Shown: one piece after another, positions 7,438-14,555 of the stretch
How positions within the stretch are numbered: position 1 is the stretch's first letter
Layout of the letters: each line of letters begins with the position of its first letter
Assembly (NCBI GenBank): GCA_035286785.1
Contig: DATECS010000021.1
Location: 1 to 22,060, forward strand
From: UBA11386 sp035286785
GTDB taxonomy: Bacteria > Planctomycetota > Planctomycetia > Pirellulales > Thermoguttaceae
Direction of reading: 5' to 3'
Length of the DNA: 22,060 nucleotides
Position numbers and translations under genes: made by a program
Notes under the pieces: model-generated
Databases searched by the model: none
Seen by the model: the letters and a program-made list of their open reading frames with translations, nothing else
Told to the model about the DNA's origin: nothing

Positions 7438-8562
7438 ATGGCCAGTCACAAAAGCGTTGAAACCAAGTATTACGAGGAGCGAGAACGCCTCTATCGCGGA
7501 CTCGTGAATCTCGACCGCCGGGCGTTTCTCAAGGTCTCGGCGGCCGCCCTGGGCGCTACGGCCGGATTGATCGCGCCAACCTCTTTTACGCCCGTCACCG
7601 TGGCTCAGGAACCGGGCCCGGCGGGCACCGCGTCCGGCGAGAGTTTCCGTTTCGCCTATATCTCCGACTCGCATCTGTACGAGAAGCAGATCAACGATCG
7701 TTTCGCTCGGGGACTGATGCGGGCGGTCGATGACGTAAACAACCTCGATCCCCAGCCCGACTTCGTCTTCTACGGCGGCGACCTGGCTCAGCTTGGCCAG
7801 CCCAAGGAACTGGAATTCGGCGCCCAGATACTCAAAAACCTGAAAGCCCCGTTGAAAATCATGGTCGGCGAGCACGACTGGTACTTCGACATGGGCGAGA
7901 AATGGCAGGACCTTTACGGCCCTCCGACCTATTCGTTCGACCACAAGGGCGTCCATTTCGTGGTGCTCAATAGCGTGGTCGAGGCCGATTTCTGGACGGC
8001 CCGCAAGATGACGCCGATGGAGCGCATGAAGACTGTCGCCGGGCTGGACAACGGCACGCAAAGCTCGTTCACCGTGGGTCAATCCCAGCGCGAATGGCTC
8101 GAAAAGGACCTCGCGCCGTTGGCCGACGACGCCCGGGTCATCGTTTTCTCCCATTCGCCGTTGTACAAGCTCTACAAGCCGTGGAACTTCTGGACCGACG
8201 ACGCCGACGAGGTTCAGGCGATCCTCCGCCGGTTCAAACAAGTGGTGGTCATCCACGGCCATACGCATCAGGTTCTTTTGAATCGCATTGGCAACATCTA
8301 CTTCTACGGCTTGTTGTCCACCGCGTGGCCGTGGCCCTACGCGCCGGAGGGAATGCCCGAGTTGACGGTCGAGATGGAACGTTCGGATCCGTTCAACCCA
8401 ACCGACGGCTGCGGCAACGGCGAGGTGCCGGTCCACGCGGACGGCCTGATCGACATGGTCTACAACCTCTGGAACCGCAATCCGATCACGGTGAAACCGG
8501 GCTACATGCGGAGTTGGGGGAAGAAGGATGTCCCTCCTGCCCCGAATCGACCAAGCTACTGA
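7438..8562 (+). CDS. Tat-exported calcineurin-like metallophosphoesterase
   Basis: The protein has 374 residues. The twin-arginine signal LDRRAFLKVSAAALGATAG (25-43) indicates export of a folded, metal-loaded enzyme. The metallophosphoesterase motifs are in order: D77-S-H79, GGD115, GEH146-D147 (where GNHD is usual), SH239 and HGHTH (273-277). The metal ligands are present, but Asn of GNHD is replaced by Glu. The start ATG follows AAAGGAG at 7422-7428 and lies one base after the stop of the cytochrome c peroxidase, so the two are almost certainly co-transcribed. The substrate is unknown. A phosphoesterase embedded between two c-type cytochromes is an unusual setting and may indicate a function other than simple phosphate release. 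Confidence 0.88.
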   Translation: MASHKSVETKYYEERERLYRGLVNLDRRAFLKVSAAALGATAGLIAPTSFTPVTVAQEPGPAGTASGESFRFAYISDSHLYEKQINDRFARGLMRAVDDVNNLDPQPDFVFYGGDLAQLGQPKELEFGAQILKNLKAPLKIMVGEHDWYFDMGEKWQDLYGPPTYSFDHKGVHFVVLNSVVEADFWTARKMTPMERMKTVAGLDNGTQSSFTVGQSQREWLEKDLAPLADDARVIVFSHSPLYKLYKPWNFWTDDADEVQAILRRFKQVVVIHGHTHQVLLNRIGNIYFYGLLSTAWPWPYAPEGMPELTVEMERSDPFNPTDGCGNGEVPVHADGLIDMVYNLWNRNPITVKPGYMRSWGKKDVPPAPNRPSY

Positions 8563-8590
8563 AAAGAATCTCTACCGAGGAGACACGATA

Positions 8591-9298
8591 ATGAAACGGA
8601 TGATTCATGACACGCTGAAGTTCGCCCTGGCCGGCGTACTGGGCGCGTGCTTCTTTGTCGCGGCAACCGGTTGCGTGCAACAAGAAAAGCCGGTGCAAAC
8701 CACGACAAAGTCCTGCTGTCCGCCCGCCGTCCAAGTCGGCGGCGAGGAAGTCGTTACCACCTGCGACGGCAAGAACAAGGCCAAAATTCCCAAGGATCTC
8801 ACCGGCAAGGGCCGCGCCGACGCCCTGATGGACCAATGGCGTCGAGACCATCCCGACAGCGATTGGGTCCAGCACGAGAAAGAGGCCCACGCGCTGAAGC
8901 CGCCCGCTGACAACTCCGCCGTGCTGAAGGGCGATCAGGCCAAAGGCCACGCCTACGGCGAATTCAGCGAGACCGACCTATTGATTTGGGCCCGGGAGAC
9001 CGAAAAGATGGTCGCCGAGGGTTCTCGCATCTTCCACAGCGGCGACGCCTTGGGCAGCACCGTGGGCGTCTCGTGCGACATGTGCCACCCCCACGCCTCG
9101 AACACCCATCCCGAGACTTATCCGAAGTTCCAAACCCAGTTGGGCCGCGTTGTCCTGTTGCGCGACATGATCAACTGGTGCATCGAAAACCCGGTCCGCG
9201 GCAAGAAGCTCGATCCCGACAGCCCCGAAATGCGGGCCCTCGAGGCGTACATCCTGTCCGAACGCAAGGGCGTCAAGATGGACTACGGGAAGCACTGA
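8591..9298 (+). CDS. Monoheme cytochrome c lipoprotein
   Basis: The protein has 235 residues. An N-terminal hydrophobic segment ends in AATGC (C28), a plausible lipobox that would anchor it in a membrane. A single heme motif C162-D-M-C165-H166 lies in the C-terminal half, followed by PHASNTHPETYPKFQTQ and RDMINWCIENPVRG. These resemble cytochromes of the SoxA/TsdA-like group (inference from general pattern). Three extra cysteines (42, 43, 58) lie between the lipid anchor and the heme domain and could bind a metal or form disulfides. GAGGAG at 8577-8582 is well placed for the ATG. It lies 28 bases after the phosphoesterase gene and is probably an electron donor or acceptor for the upstream di-heme peroxidase. 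Confidence 0.82.
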   Translation: MKRMIHDTLKFALAGVLGACFFVAATGCVQQEKPVQTTTKSCCPPAVQVGGEEVVTTCDGKNKAKIPKDLTGKGRADALMDQWRRDHPDSDWVQHEKEAHALKPPADNSAVLKGDQAKGHAYGEFSETDLLIWARETEKMVAEGSRIFHSGDALGSTVGVSCDMCHPHASNTHPETYPKFQTQLGRVVLLRDMINWCIENPVRGKKLDPDSPEMRALEAYILSERKGVKMDYGKH

Positions 9299-9300
9299 TC

Positions 9301-9474
9301 GGCACGTGGCCTGAGTTCATCCAGCGGCACGTCAAGACGCTCTGGGCCACCGACTTCTTCATCAAGACCGGCCATTTCGCCCGGCAAGATCTCTCGGATC
9401 GACCGCGACGCTACCAGCCCACGGCTCGTTTAAAGTACTTTCCCGAGAGTACGGCCGATCGGTCGCCGCAATAA
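9301..9474 (+). pseudogene. Decayed integrase-core (rve-type) transposase fragment
   Basis: In the frame starting right after the cytochrome stop, the translation reads GTWPEFIQRHVKTLWATDFF. This matches the segment around the first catalytic Asp of the integrase-core transposases common in planctomycetes (pattern TW..F...H...L.A.DFF). There is no start codon, and homology is lost after about 25 residues. The frame then runs to a TAA at 9472-9474 with no further family features. The piece is too short to function and marks an old insertion or recombination event at the edge of the cytochrome operon. The match is from memory of the family pattern. Confidence 0.5.
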
Positions 9475-9893
9475 AGCAAACGAGGTATCGAATTCGGGCC
9501 GCCTTGCGCAAGGCGTATGAGCAGGCACACCCCGGGCGAAACGGGAATAGATCGCACCACGTTTTTTCTTCTTGCATCGGCCACGGTTTCTTCGACGGTT
9601 GATCAACGCGGCAATATTGGCAACTTTTCCGAGTGGTTGCCTACCGCTTCTCTAGAAATCGCCGCGTTTTCCTTCGCCTTGTTGTTCAGCCAGAACAACG
9701 GCAGCGAGTATTGGCTCCTCCCCGAAGACGTATGTACAACAGTGAATTTATAATTACTGTAAGAGTCAACATTGGTGAGTTTACTATCTTGCGTCAAATC
9801 GTCGTAACATTTTGACATTTAACATATTGCGTTAATTCCTAAAAGAAAGCCGGATTCGAGAATGCTGGCCGGTAAAAAAGTTGTAGCAAATCA
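9475..9893. other. Gene-free, partly A/T-rich stretch upstream of the regulator gene
   Basis: No credible coding region is seen. From about 9740 to 9850 the DNA is clearly richer in A/T than its surroundings, as is common in regulatory DNA. TACAACAG at 9735-9742 and TTGTAGC at 9881-9887 resemble half-sites of the inverted repeat that overlaps the regulator promoter downstream. Confidence 0.45.
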
Positions 9894-9922
9894 TTGACAG
9901 CCGAGTAACGTCCTTGTATGAT
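9894..9922 (+). promoter_or_regulatory. Sigma-70-type promoter of the GntR/LacI regulator
   Basis: A perfect -35 box TTGACA (9894-9899) is followed after exactly 17 bases by TATGAT (9917-9922), 5 of 6 matches to the -10 consensus. Transcription would begin near 9929, giving a leader of about 130 bases before the regulator ATG. It is one of the two best promoter matches in the window. Confidence 0.7.
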
Positions 9923-9948
9923 AGACGTTCGGAGGAAAGGACATACAA
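9914..9948. promoter_or_regulatory. Candidate operator: TTGTATG inverted repeat over the -10 box
   Basis: TTGTATG (9914-9920) and its exact inverse CATACAA (9942-9948) flank 21 bases. The left half overlaps the -10 box and the right half lies about 15-20 bases past the predicted start of transcription. GntR/LacI hybrid regulators of the AraR type bind half-sites beginning TTGTA. The placement suggests that the regulator encoded just downstream represses its own gene. The operator role is inference. Confidence 0.45.
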
Positions 9949-10058
9949 CAGCGGGACAATTCTGGCCTCGCAATCGTGTCGCTGACTTTGTGGTAGTCCG
10001 ATCTCCGTCATGGCTTTTCTGTCGGCCGGACATCGCCAAATAGGGATTGCTGCTTGTC

Positions 10059-11234
10059 ATGAGTTTAGCCGATCGCGCGAGTACGAATGGCGTCGAAGAA
10101 CGGTTGCGGCAGCTCGACCTGCACGGGTCGGAGGACTCGCGGCCGAAGTACGAACGCCTGCGCAGCTTCATCGCCAATGAAGTCGGCAAGGGACATCTCA
10201 AGGTCGGCTCTCCGCTTCCCTCCGAGCAACATCTTTCGGAAATGCTTCGCGTGGCGCGGACCACGGTGCGACAGGCCCTGGCCGAGTTGGAAAAGGACGG
10301 AGTCATTGAGCGGCGGCACGGGGCCGGAACGTTCGTCAATGAGGTTACGGAGCGGACGCGTCGCGTGGGACTGGACGTGTTCGCGTTGGTCGTTCCTGGC
10401 GCGGGCACGGGCTTTTGGCCTTCCCTCCAAGCCGGCTTCCAAAGCGCGGCGATGAACGTGCATAAGCAGATCCTCGCCTGCAACACCGAAAACGATCTCG
10501 ATAAACAGGCCCATATCTTCCTCCAGTTGGTGCAGAAGCGCGTGGCCGGCGTGGCGCTGGCGCCCACGTCTCTGCCACCGACGCCGGCCTACCAGGTCCA
10601 GCATCTTCGAGAACACGGCATCCCCGTTGTCTTTTGTCACCGCCCGGTGAAGGGCGTCGACGCGCCGCTGTTAGCCATTCCGTTCGTCGAAGTGGGACGA
10701 ACCGCGGGAAGATTGCTTGTCGAAAACGGCCATCGCCGGGTCGCGTTCTTCTCGATGCACCAACGGGTCGAGGCCAGCACGGGCTACGAGGCCGGCTTGC
10801 GAGAAGTCTTGATGGCCGCCGGCGGCGCCTTGCCCGAGGCGTTGACCTACGGCGGCGAAACGGTTTCACCGGACGCGAACGTACAGAACGAGGCGGTGTT
10901 CAAGGCGCTTCGCCGGATGCTCGACGGACCCCATCCGCCGACGGCCGTCATGGCGAGTTTCGATCCGTTGGCCGAGCGGATTTATCTGATGCTCGGCCAG
11001 TTGGGCCTGCGGGCGCCGGAAGACATTTCGTTGATCGGGGTGGGCGGAACGGATCGGAGCGGCGCGTTGGCCGAGCGGCTGACGTCGATCACGATCGACG
11101 AAGTCGATCTCGGCCGCCGGGCGGCGCGCATTCTCCAGGAGATGTGCGACGGACACCGCCCGTTTGACGACGCGGAGAAGACCTACGTTCCCGTCGGCGT
11201 GGCCAAGGGGAACACCGTGGGAAAGGCAAAGTAA
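10059..11234 (+). CDS. GntR/LacI hybrid transcriptional regulator (AraR-like)
   Basis: The protein has 391 residues. Residues 28-95 form a GntR-type winged helix: PKYERLR, LPSEQHLSEMLRVARTTVRQAL and the wing GVIERRHGAGTFV. Residues 105-385 form a LacI/periplasmic-binding-protein-like sensor domain, which usually binds a sugar or related small molecule; it includes GRTAGRLLVENGHRRVAFFS and the C-terminal SLIGVGGTD and TSITIDEVDLGRRAARIL. This arrangement is that of AraR of Bacillus. The ATG at 10059 is preferred over an in-frame TTG at 10047 because AGGGA at 10042-10046 lies upstream. It probably controls itself and the surface-protein genes that follow; the inducer is unknown. Confidence 0.9.
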   Translation: MSLADRASTNGVEERLRQLDLHGSEDSRPKYERLRSFIANEVGKGHLKVGSPLPSEQHLSEMLRVARTTVRQALAELEKDGVIERRHGAGTFVNEVTERTRRVGLDVFALVVPGAGTGFWPSLQAGFQSAAMNVHKQILACNTENDLDKQAHIFLQLVQKRVAGVALAPTSLPPTPAYQVQHLREHGIPVVFCHRPVKGVDAPLLAIPFVEVGRTAGRLLVENGHRRVAFFSMHQRVEASTGYEAGLREVLMAAGGALPEALTYGGETVSPDANVQNEAVFKALRRMLDGPHPPTAVMASFDPLAERIYLMLGQLGLRAPEDISLIGVGGTDRSGALAERLTSITIDEVDLGRRAARILQEMCDGHRPFDDAEKTYVPVGVAKGNTVGKAK

Positions 11235-11334
11235 ACCTAGCGACAGAGAACGCGAGGCCGGAAGGGGATTGGGTGCGGGAGAGGATCGTTCAAGAGTATT
11301 CACCAAGGTTCTTTTTCTTCAAGGGAGGGTACAC

Positions 11335-12258
11335 ATGCGTACTCGAATTTTCTTCATTGCGGCAGCATGTTTCGTGTTGGCCGCGGGATGGTGCTTGTCG
11401 GCGGCCACCACCGCCAACGCGGAGTTGGTTACCGATCTGGTGCTCTACTGCGACATGGAAGGCGCCTTCACCACCACGTTGCCCGACGTCTCCACCGATG
11501 CCAACGTGTATAACGGCGCCATCGCCGGGGCCGTTACGCAGCAGACCGACGCGGGACGCGGCAAGGTGCTCAGCTTTGACACCCGAAACAGCGGTAATTC
11601 CGTCAACTTCGGCGACGTTCTCGATCCCGGGACGACGAGCTATACGGTCGCTCTATGGATGTATCGCGACGACCTTACGGCCGTGGAAGTGCCCGCCGGG
11701 AAGGGCAACGCCAGCACGTCCGCGGAAGCATGGTCACTCGGCCTAAGGAATTCAGGCCACGCATCCGGCCCAGGACTGTCCGTCCGAGCCAATTACACCA
11801 GCGACGCCACAAACAAGCAGAATACCGTCACGGAAGGCCTCACGCCGGCCGGGAGGGTGGAAGCGCAAGTGTGGTATCACATTGCGATGGTGATCAATCA
11901 GGAAACGGGGCACTTTTATGGGTACATCAATGGGGTCGGATCGGGCGAGAATGGAGACGACGGCCTATGGAATTGCGACGAGGCCAGCTATACGGTCACG
12001 TTCCCCAATAACGGCACGGCCGATTTCAACACGACGGCTGCGCTGATCTTGGGCAAGTACAACACAGCGTCCGGCTACTACAAGGGCGACCTCGACGATG
12101 TCGCCGTCTGGACCCGGGCGCTCAGCGCGGCCGAGATCCAAACGCTCTATACCGAGACCGCCGACGGAACGCGCATCCCGGACATCGTTCCCGAGCCGGG
12201 TATGCTCGTGCTGCTCTCGGGCATTGGCCTGTTTGGACTGATGCGGCGAAGAGGCTAG
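11335..12258 (+). CDS. LamG-domain PEP-CTERM surface protein
   Basis: The protein has 307 residues. A signal peptide (about 1-31, ending TANA) is followed by a single LamG/concanavalin-like domain (about 33-275), with typical strands such as SYTVALWMYRD, WYHIAMVINQETGHFYGYING and GDLDDVAVWTRALSAAEIQTLY. The C-terminus is a PEP-CTERM sorting signal, VPEPGMLVLLSGIGLFGL followed by RRR (285-305), which is recognised by an exosortase. The domain probably binds carbohydrate or another surface ligand; no catalytic residues are evident. GGGAGG at 11323-11328 serves as ribosome site. The domain is closely related to the second LamG domain of the next gene. No exosortase gene is in the window. Confidence 0.85.
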   Translation: MRTRIFFIAAACFVLAAGWCLSAATTANAELVTDLVLYCDMEGAFTTTLPDVSTDANVYNGAIAGAVTQQTDAGRGKVLSFDTRNSGNSVNFGDVLDPGTTSYTVALWMYRDDLTAVEVPAGKGNASTSAEAWSLGLRNSGHASGPGLSVRANYTSDATNKQNTVTEGLTPAGRVEAQVWYHIAMVINQETGHFYGYINGVGSGENGDDGLWNCDEASYTVTFPNNGTADFNTTAALILGKYNTASGYYKGDLDDVAVWTRALSAAEIQTLYTETADGTRIPDIVPEPGMLVLLSGIGLFGLMRRRG

Positions 12259-12291
12259 TTATAAGTCGTCATTGGTGACAATGCTTCCCCC

Positions 12292-12329
12292 GGTAGGCGT
12301 CGACACGCATCGACGTGTCGGCGCCTGCC
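12292..12329 (+). terminator. Stem-loop between the two LamG genes, possible terminator
   Basis: Arms 12292-12307 and 12314-12329 pair at 14 of 16 positions around a 6-base loop. The stem is G/C-rich but is followed only by a short TTT, so it may be a weak terminator or a processing hairpin. Confidence 0.5.
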
Positions 12330-12366
12330 TTTGAACTCGCTTGGTTATGAAATGGAGATAGATACG

Positions 12367-14286
12367 ATGACCCGACACAGATTAGGGCCCATCGGCGCAA
12401 TGGTCATCATGGTGGCGTGCCTGATGGTTGCAACAACGTCGCACGCGGCGTTGTCGGACAACCTGACGCTCTACAGCACGATGAACAACGTCACTGCGCC
12501 GGCGCAGGCCAATTATTGGCAGGACGTTTCCGGGAACGGTTTCCACGCGCAGGCGGATCCGCCCACCTACGATGGAACGCCCGACGTGGGCGGCACGAAC
12601 CGCGGAACGGCCGTCGATTTTGTGACGACGATCACTCCGGAAACGCAGTTCAATTCCCAGCAGATCACGTTCGCCAACGGCCTCGATCCGAACCTGGACC
12701 CGGGCACGACCGACTTCTCGTTCTCGTTCTGGTACAACCAACCGGAAGCGGACGCGGCGGGGGAGACCGCGGCCCGATACTTGCTCTCGAAGGGAAACTA
12801 TTCGCAGATATCTCCCGGTTTCGGAGTTTACACGAAAGCGGGCGCGTTGACGATCCGCTCGGAGGACGCCGGCGGCGACCCCTTGGACGAGTTCCAACTG
12901 CAACACGTGGCCGGCCTACCTGGTTTGGAGACTCCCGTTAATCTGGTCGGCACGGGCTGGCATCACGTCACCGGCGTGTTCGACCGGACGGGAACCTATG
13001 GAGCGGTGGATTCGGTGACGTTGTACGTGGACGGCACGGCGGTCAACTCGGGCGTGCTTCCGACGGTGGGTGAGTTGGAGTTGCCCAACAACATCTCGGC
13101 GCCCACCAACGCGATCCGCATCGCGGGAAAGGACGGCGTGGACACCACCCGCGACTTCGAAGGCTACATGGACGACGTGGCCTTCTATCGCGGAGCGCTG
13201 TCGCCCACCCAGGTCCAGACGCTCTACACGGCGACGAGTTTCAATGCGTCGACCATTTCGGATCCAAACATCACGCCGGTGTTCGTCCACAACTTCGAGA
13301 CGAACCTCCATGTCGCTCCGTCTCCCGCGACCGTGCCCGACGTCTACGGCGCGCCCGACGTGCCGGGCGTGATCCACGGCGACGTCACGCAGGTGACCGA
13401 TGGGACGCGCGGCGAAGTGCTCAGCGTCAACACGCGGAACGTCAACAATTATGTTGACTTCGGCGACAATTTCGATCCGGGCGCGACGAGCCACACGGTC
13501 AGCGTGTGGGTCAAGCCCGACGGCGGAAACACCGCCACGGAGATGTTCGCCACGAAAGGCAACCGGTCGACCGCCCAAGAAGGCTGGTCGATGTCCTACC
13601 GGGCCGACGGGAAAGTAGGCGTGCGAGGCACTTACTTCATCGACGGCACCGCGTATAAGCTGAATACCGTCACGGAGACCGCCATCTCCGCCGGCGAGTG
13701 GCACCACGTCGCGCTGGTGATCGATCAAGACACGGGACTGTGGGAGGCGTTCATTGACGGCGTGGGATCGGGCCTCGACGGCGACAACGGCCTGTGGAAC
13801 TGCGACGAGGTTAACTATGCAGTTACTTTTCCCACGGGCGGCTCGGTCGGTTTCGACTCGACGTACTCGCTCATGTTGGGCCGGTCCGGCGATGGGAATG
13901 CTCTCTTCCAGGGCGACCTCGACGATTTCGCCATTTGGAACCGGGCGCTCACGTCCACCGAGATTTCCGCGATCTACGGGGGAGCCAACCTCTTGCCGTC
14001 GGTGACGATCACCGTTCCCGGCGACACGGACGGCGACGACGACGTGGACCCGGACGACGCCGGCACGTTGGCGTCCAACTGGGGCGCCGCCGTGACGAAC
14101 GGAGCGTGGGACGGCGACTTCAACGCCGACGGCGCGGTCAACGCCCTGGACGCCTCGATCCTGGCGGCCAACTGGACGGGCGTCTTGGAAAGCGCCGGCC
14201 AGGTCGGCGTACCCGAGCCGGGAACACTCGTTTTGTTAATGGGCCTTGCCTGTCTGGCGACGACGTTACGGGGCCGGAAAGAGTAG
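12367..14286 (+). CDS. Two-LamG, dockerin-like, PEP-CTERM surface protein
   Basis: The protein has 639 residues. A signal peptide ends near SHA (27). Two LamG domains follow, about 30-300 and 315-545. The second contains GEWHHVALVIDQDTG and GDLDDFAIWNRALTSTEISAIY and is a clear paralog of the single domain in the upstream gene. Residues 552-603 form a dockerin-like pair of EF-hands: GDTDGDDDVDPDDAGTLASNW and GDFNADGAVNALDASILAANW. The end is a PEP-CTERM sorting signal (VPEPGTLVLLMGL, then RGRK). GGAG at 12355-12358 supports the ATG chosen; an upstream in-frame TTG at 12331 has no ribosome site. The protein is likely exported and anchored at the cell surface; its ligand is unknown. Confidence 0.85.
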   Translation: MTRHRLGPIGAMVIMVACLMVATTSHAALSDNLTLYSTMNNVTAPAQANYWQDVSGNGFHAQADPPTYDGTPDVGGTNRGTAVDFVTTITPETQFNSQQITFANGLDPNLDPGTTDFSFSFWYNQPEADAAGETAARYLLSKGNYSQISPGFGVYTKAGALTIRSEDAGGDPLDEFQLQHVAGLPGLETPVNLVGTGWHHVTGVFDRTGTYGAVDSVTLYVDGTAVNSGVLPTVGELELPNNISAPTNAIRIAGKDGVDTTRDFEGYMDDVAFYRGALSPTQVQTLYTATSFNASTISDPNITPVFVHNFETNLHVAPSPATVPDVYGAPDVPGVIHGDVTQVTDGTRGEVLSVNTRNVNNYVDFGDNFDPGATSHTVSVWVKPDGGNTATEMFATKGNRSTAQEGWSMSYRADGKVGVRGTYFIDGTAYKLNTVTETAISAGEWHHVALVIDQDTGLWEAFIDGVGSGLDGDNGLWNCDEVNYAVTFPTGGSVGFDSTYSLMLGRSGDGNALFQGDLDDFAIWNRALTSTEISAIYGGANLLPSVTITVPGDTDGDDDVDPDDAGTLASNWGAAVTNGAWDGDFNADGAVNALDASILAANWTGVLESAGQVGVPEPGTLVLLMGLACLATTLRGRKE

Positions 14287-14328
14287 TGGCACAAGTGTTG
14301 TAAGACACACGTGGCACGCATGGCACGC

Positions 14329-14378
14329 AAAAACTCGCGAGGGGGTGTTTTGGGGGGAACGCCCCCTTCGCGGGTTTT
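14329..14378 (+). terminator. Rho-independent-type terminator after the LamG genes
   Basis: An A-rich left flank leads into CGCGAGGGGG, a short loop region, then CCCCCTTCGCG followed by GG and TTTT. The stem pairs almost completely and the flanking AAAA/TTTT also pair. It lies 43 bases after the stop of the two-LamG gene and probably ends that transcript before the DUF1559 gene. Confidence 0.65.
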
Positions 14379-14555
14379 CCTTGGATCGGCGAGAAGGTGA
14401 ATGACGCCTTCCTGCTCCGCGAAAGAACACCGCTTCCGCGAAGCGAAGGGCGACGGCACAAGAGGCGACTGTACGCGAGCAATGGTTTCGCCGGTCTTAA
14501 CGGTGGTGTTTGATGGGAACGTCCCCCAAGTGAAGGTAGGAAGGTAATCCGCGAA

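Noticed and set aside
9517..9753. Possible 78-residue protein after the transposase fragment
   Set aside because: No ribosome site and no family match; it lies in decayed intergenic DNA.
14311..14330. Sigma-54-like TGGCACG repeats before the DUF1559 gene
   Set aside because: Neither TGGCACG copy has the required GC of a -12 element at the right distance, and they lie upstream of a terminator.
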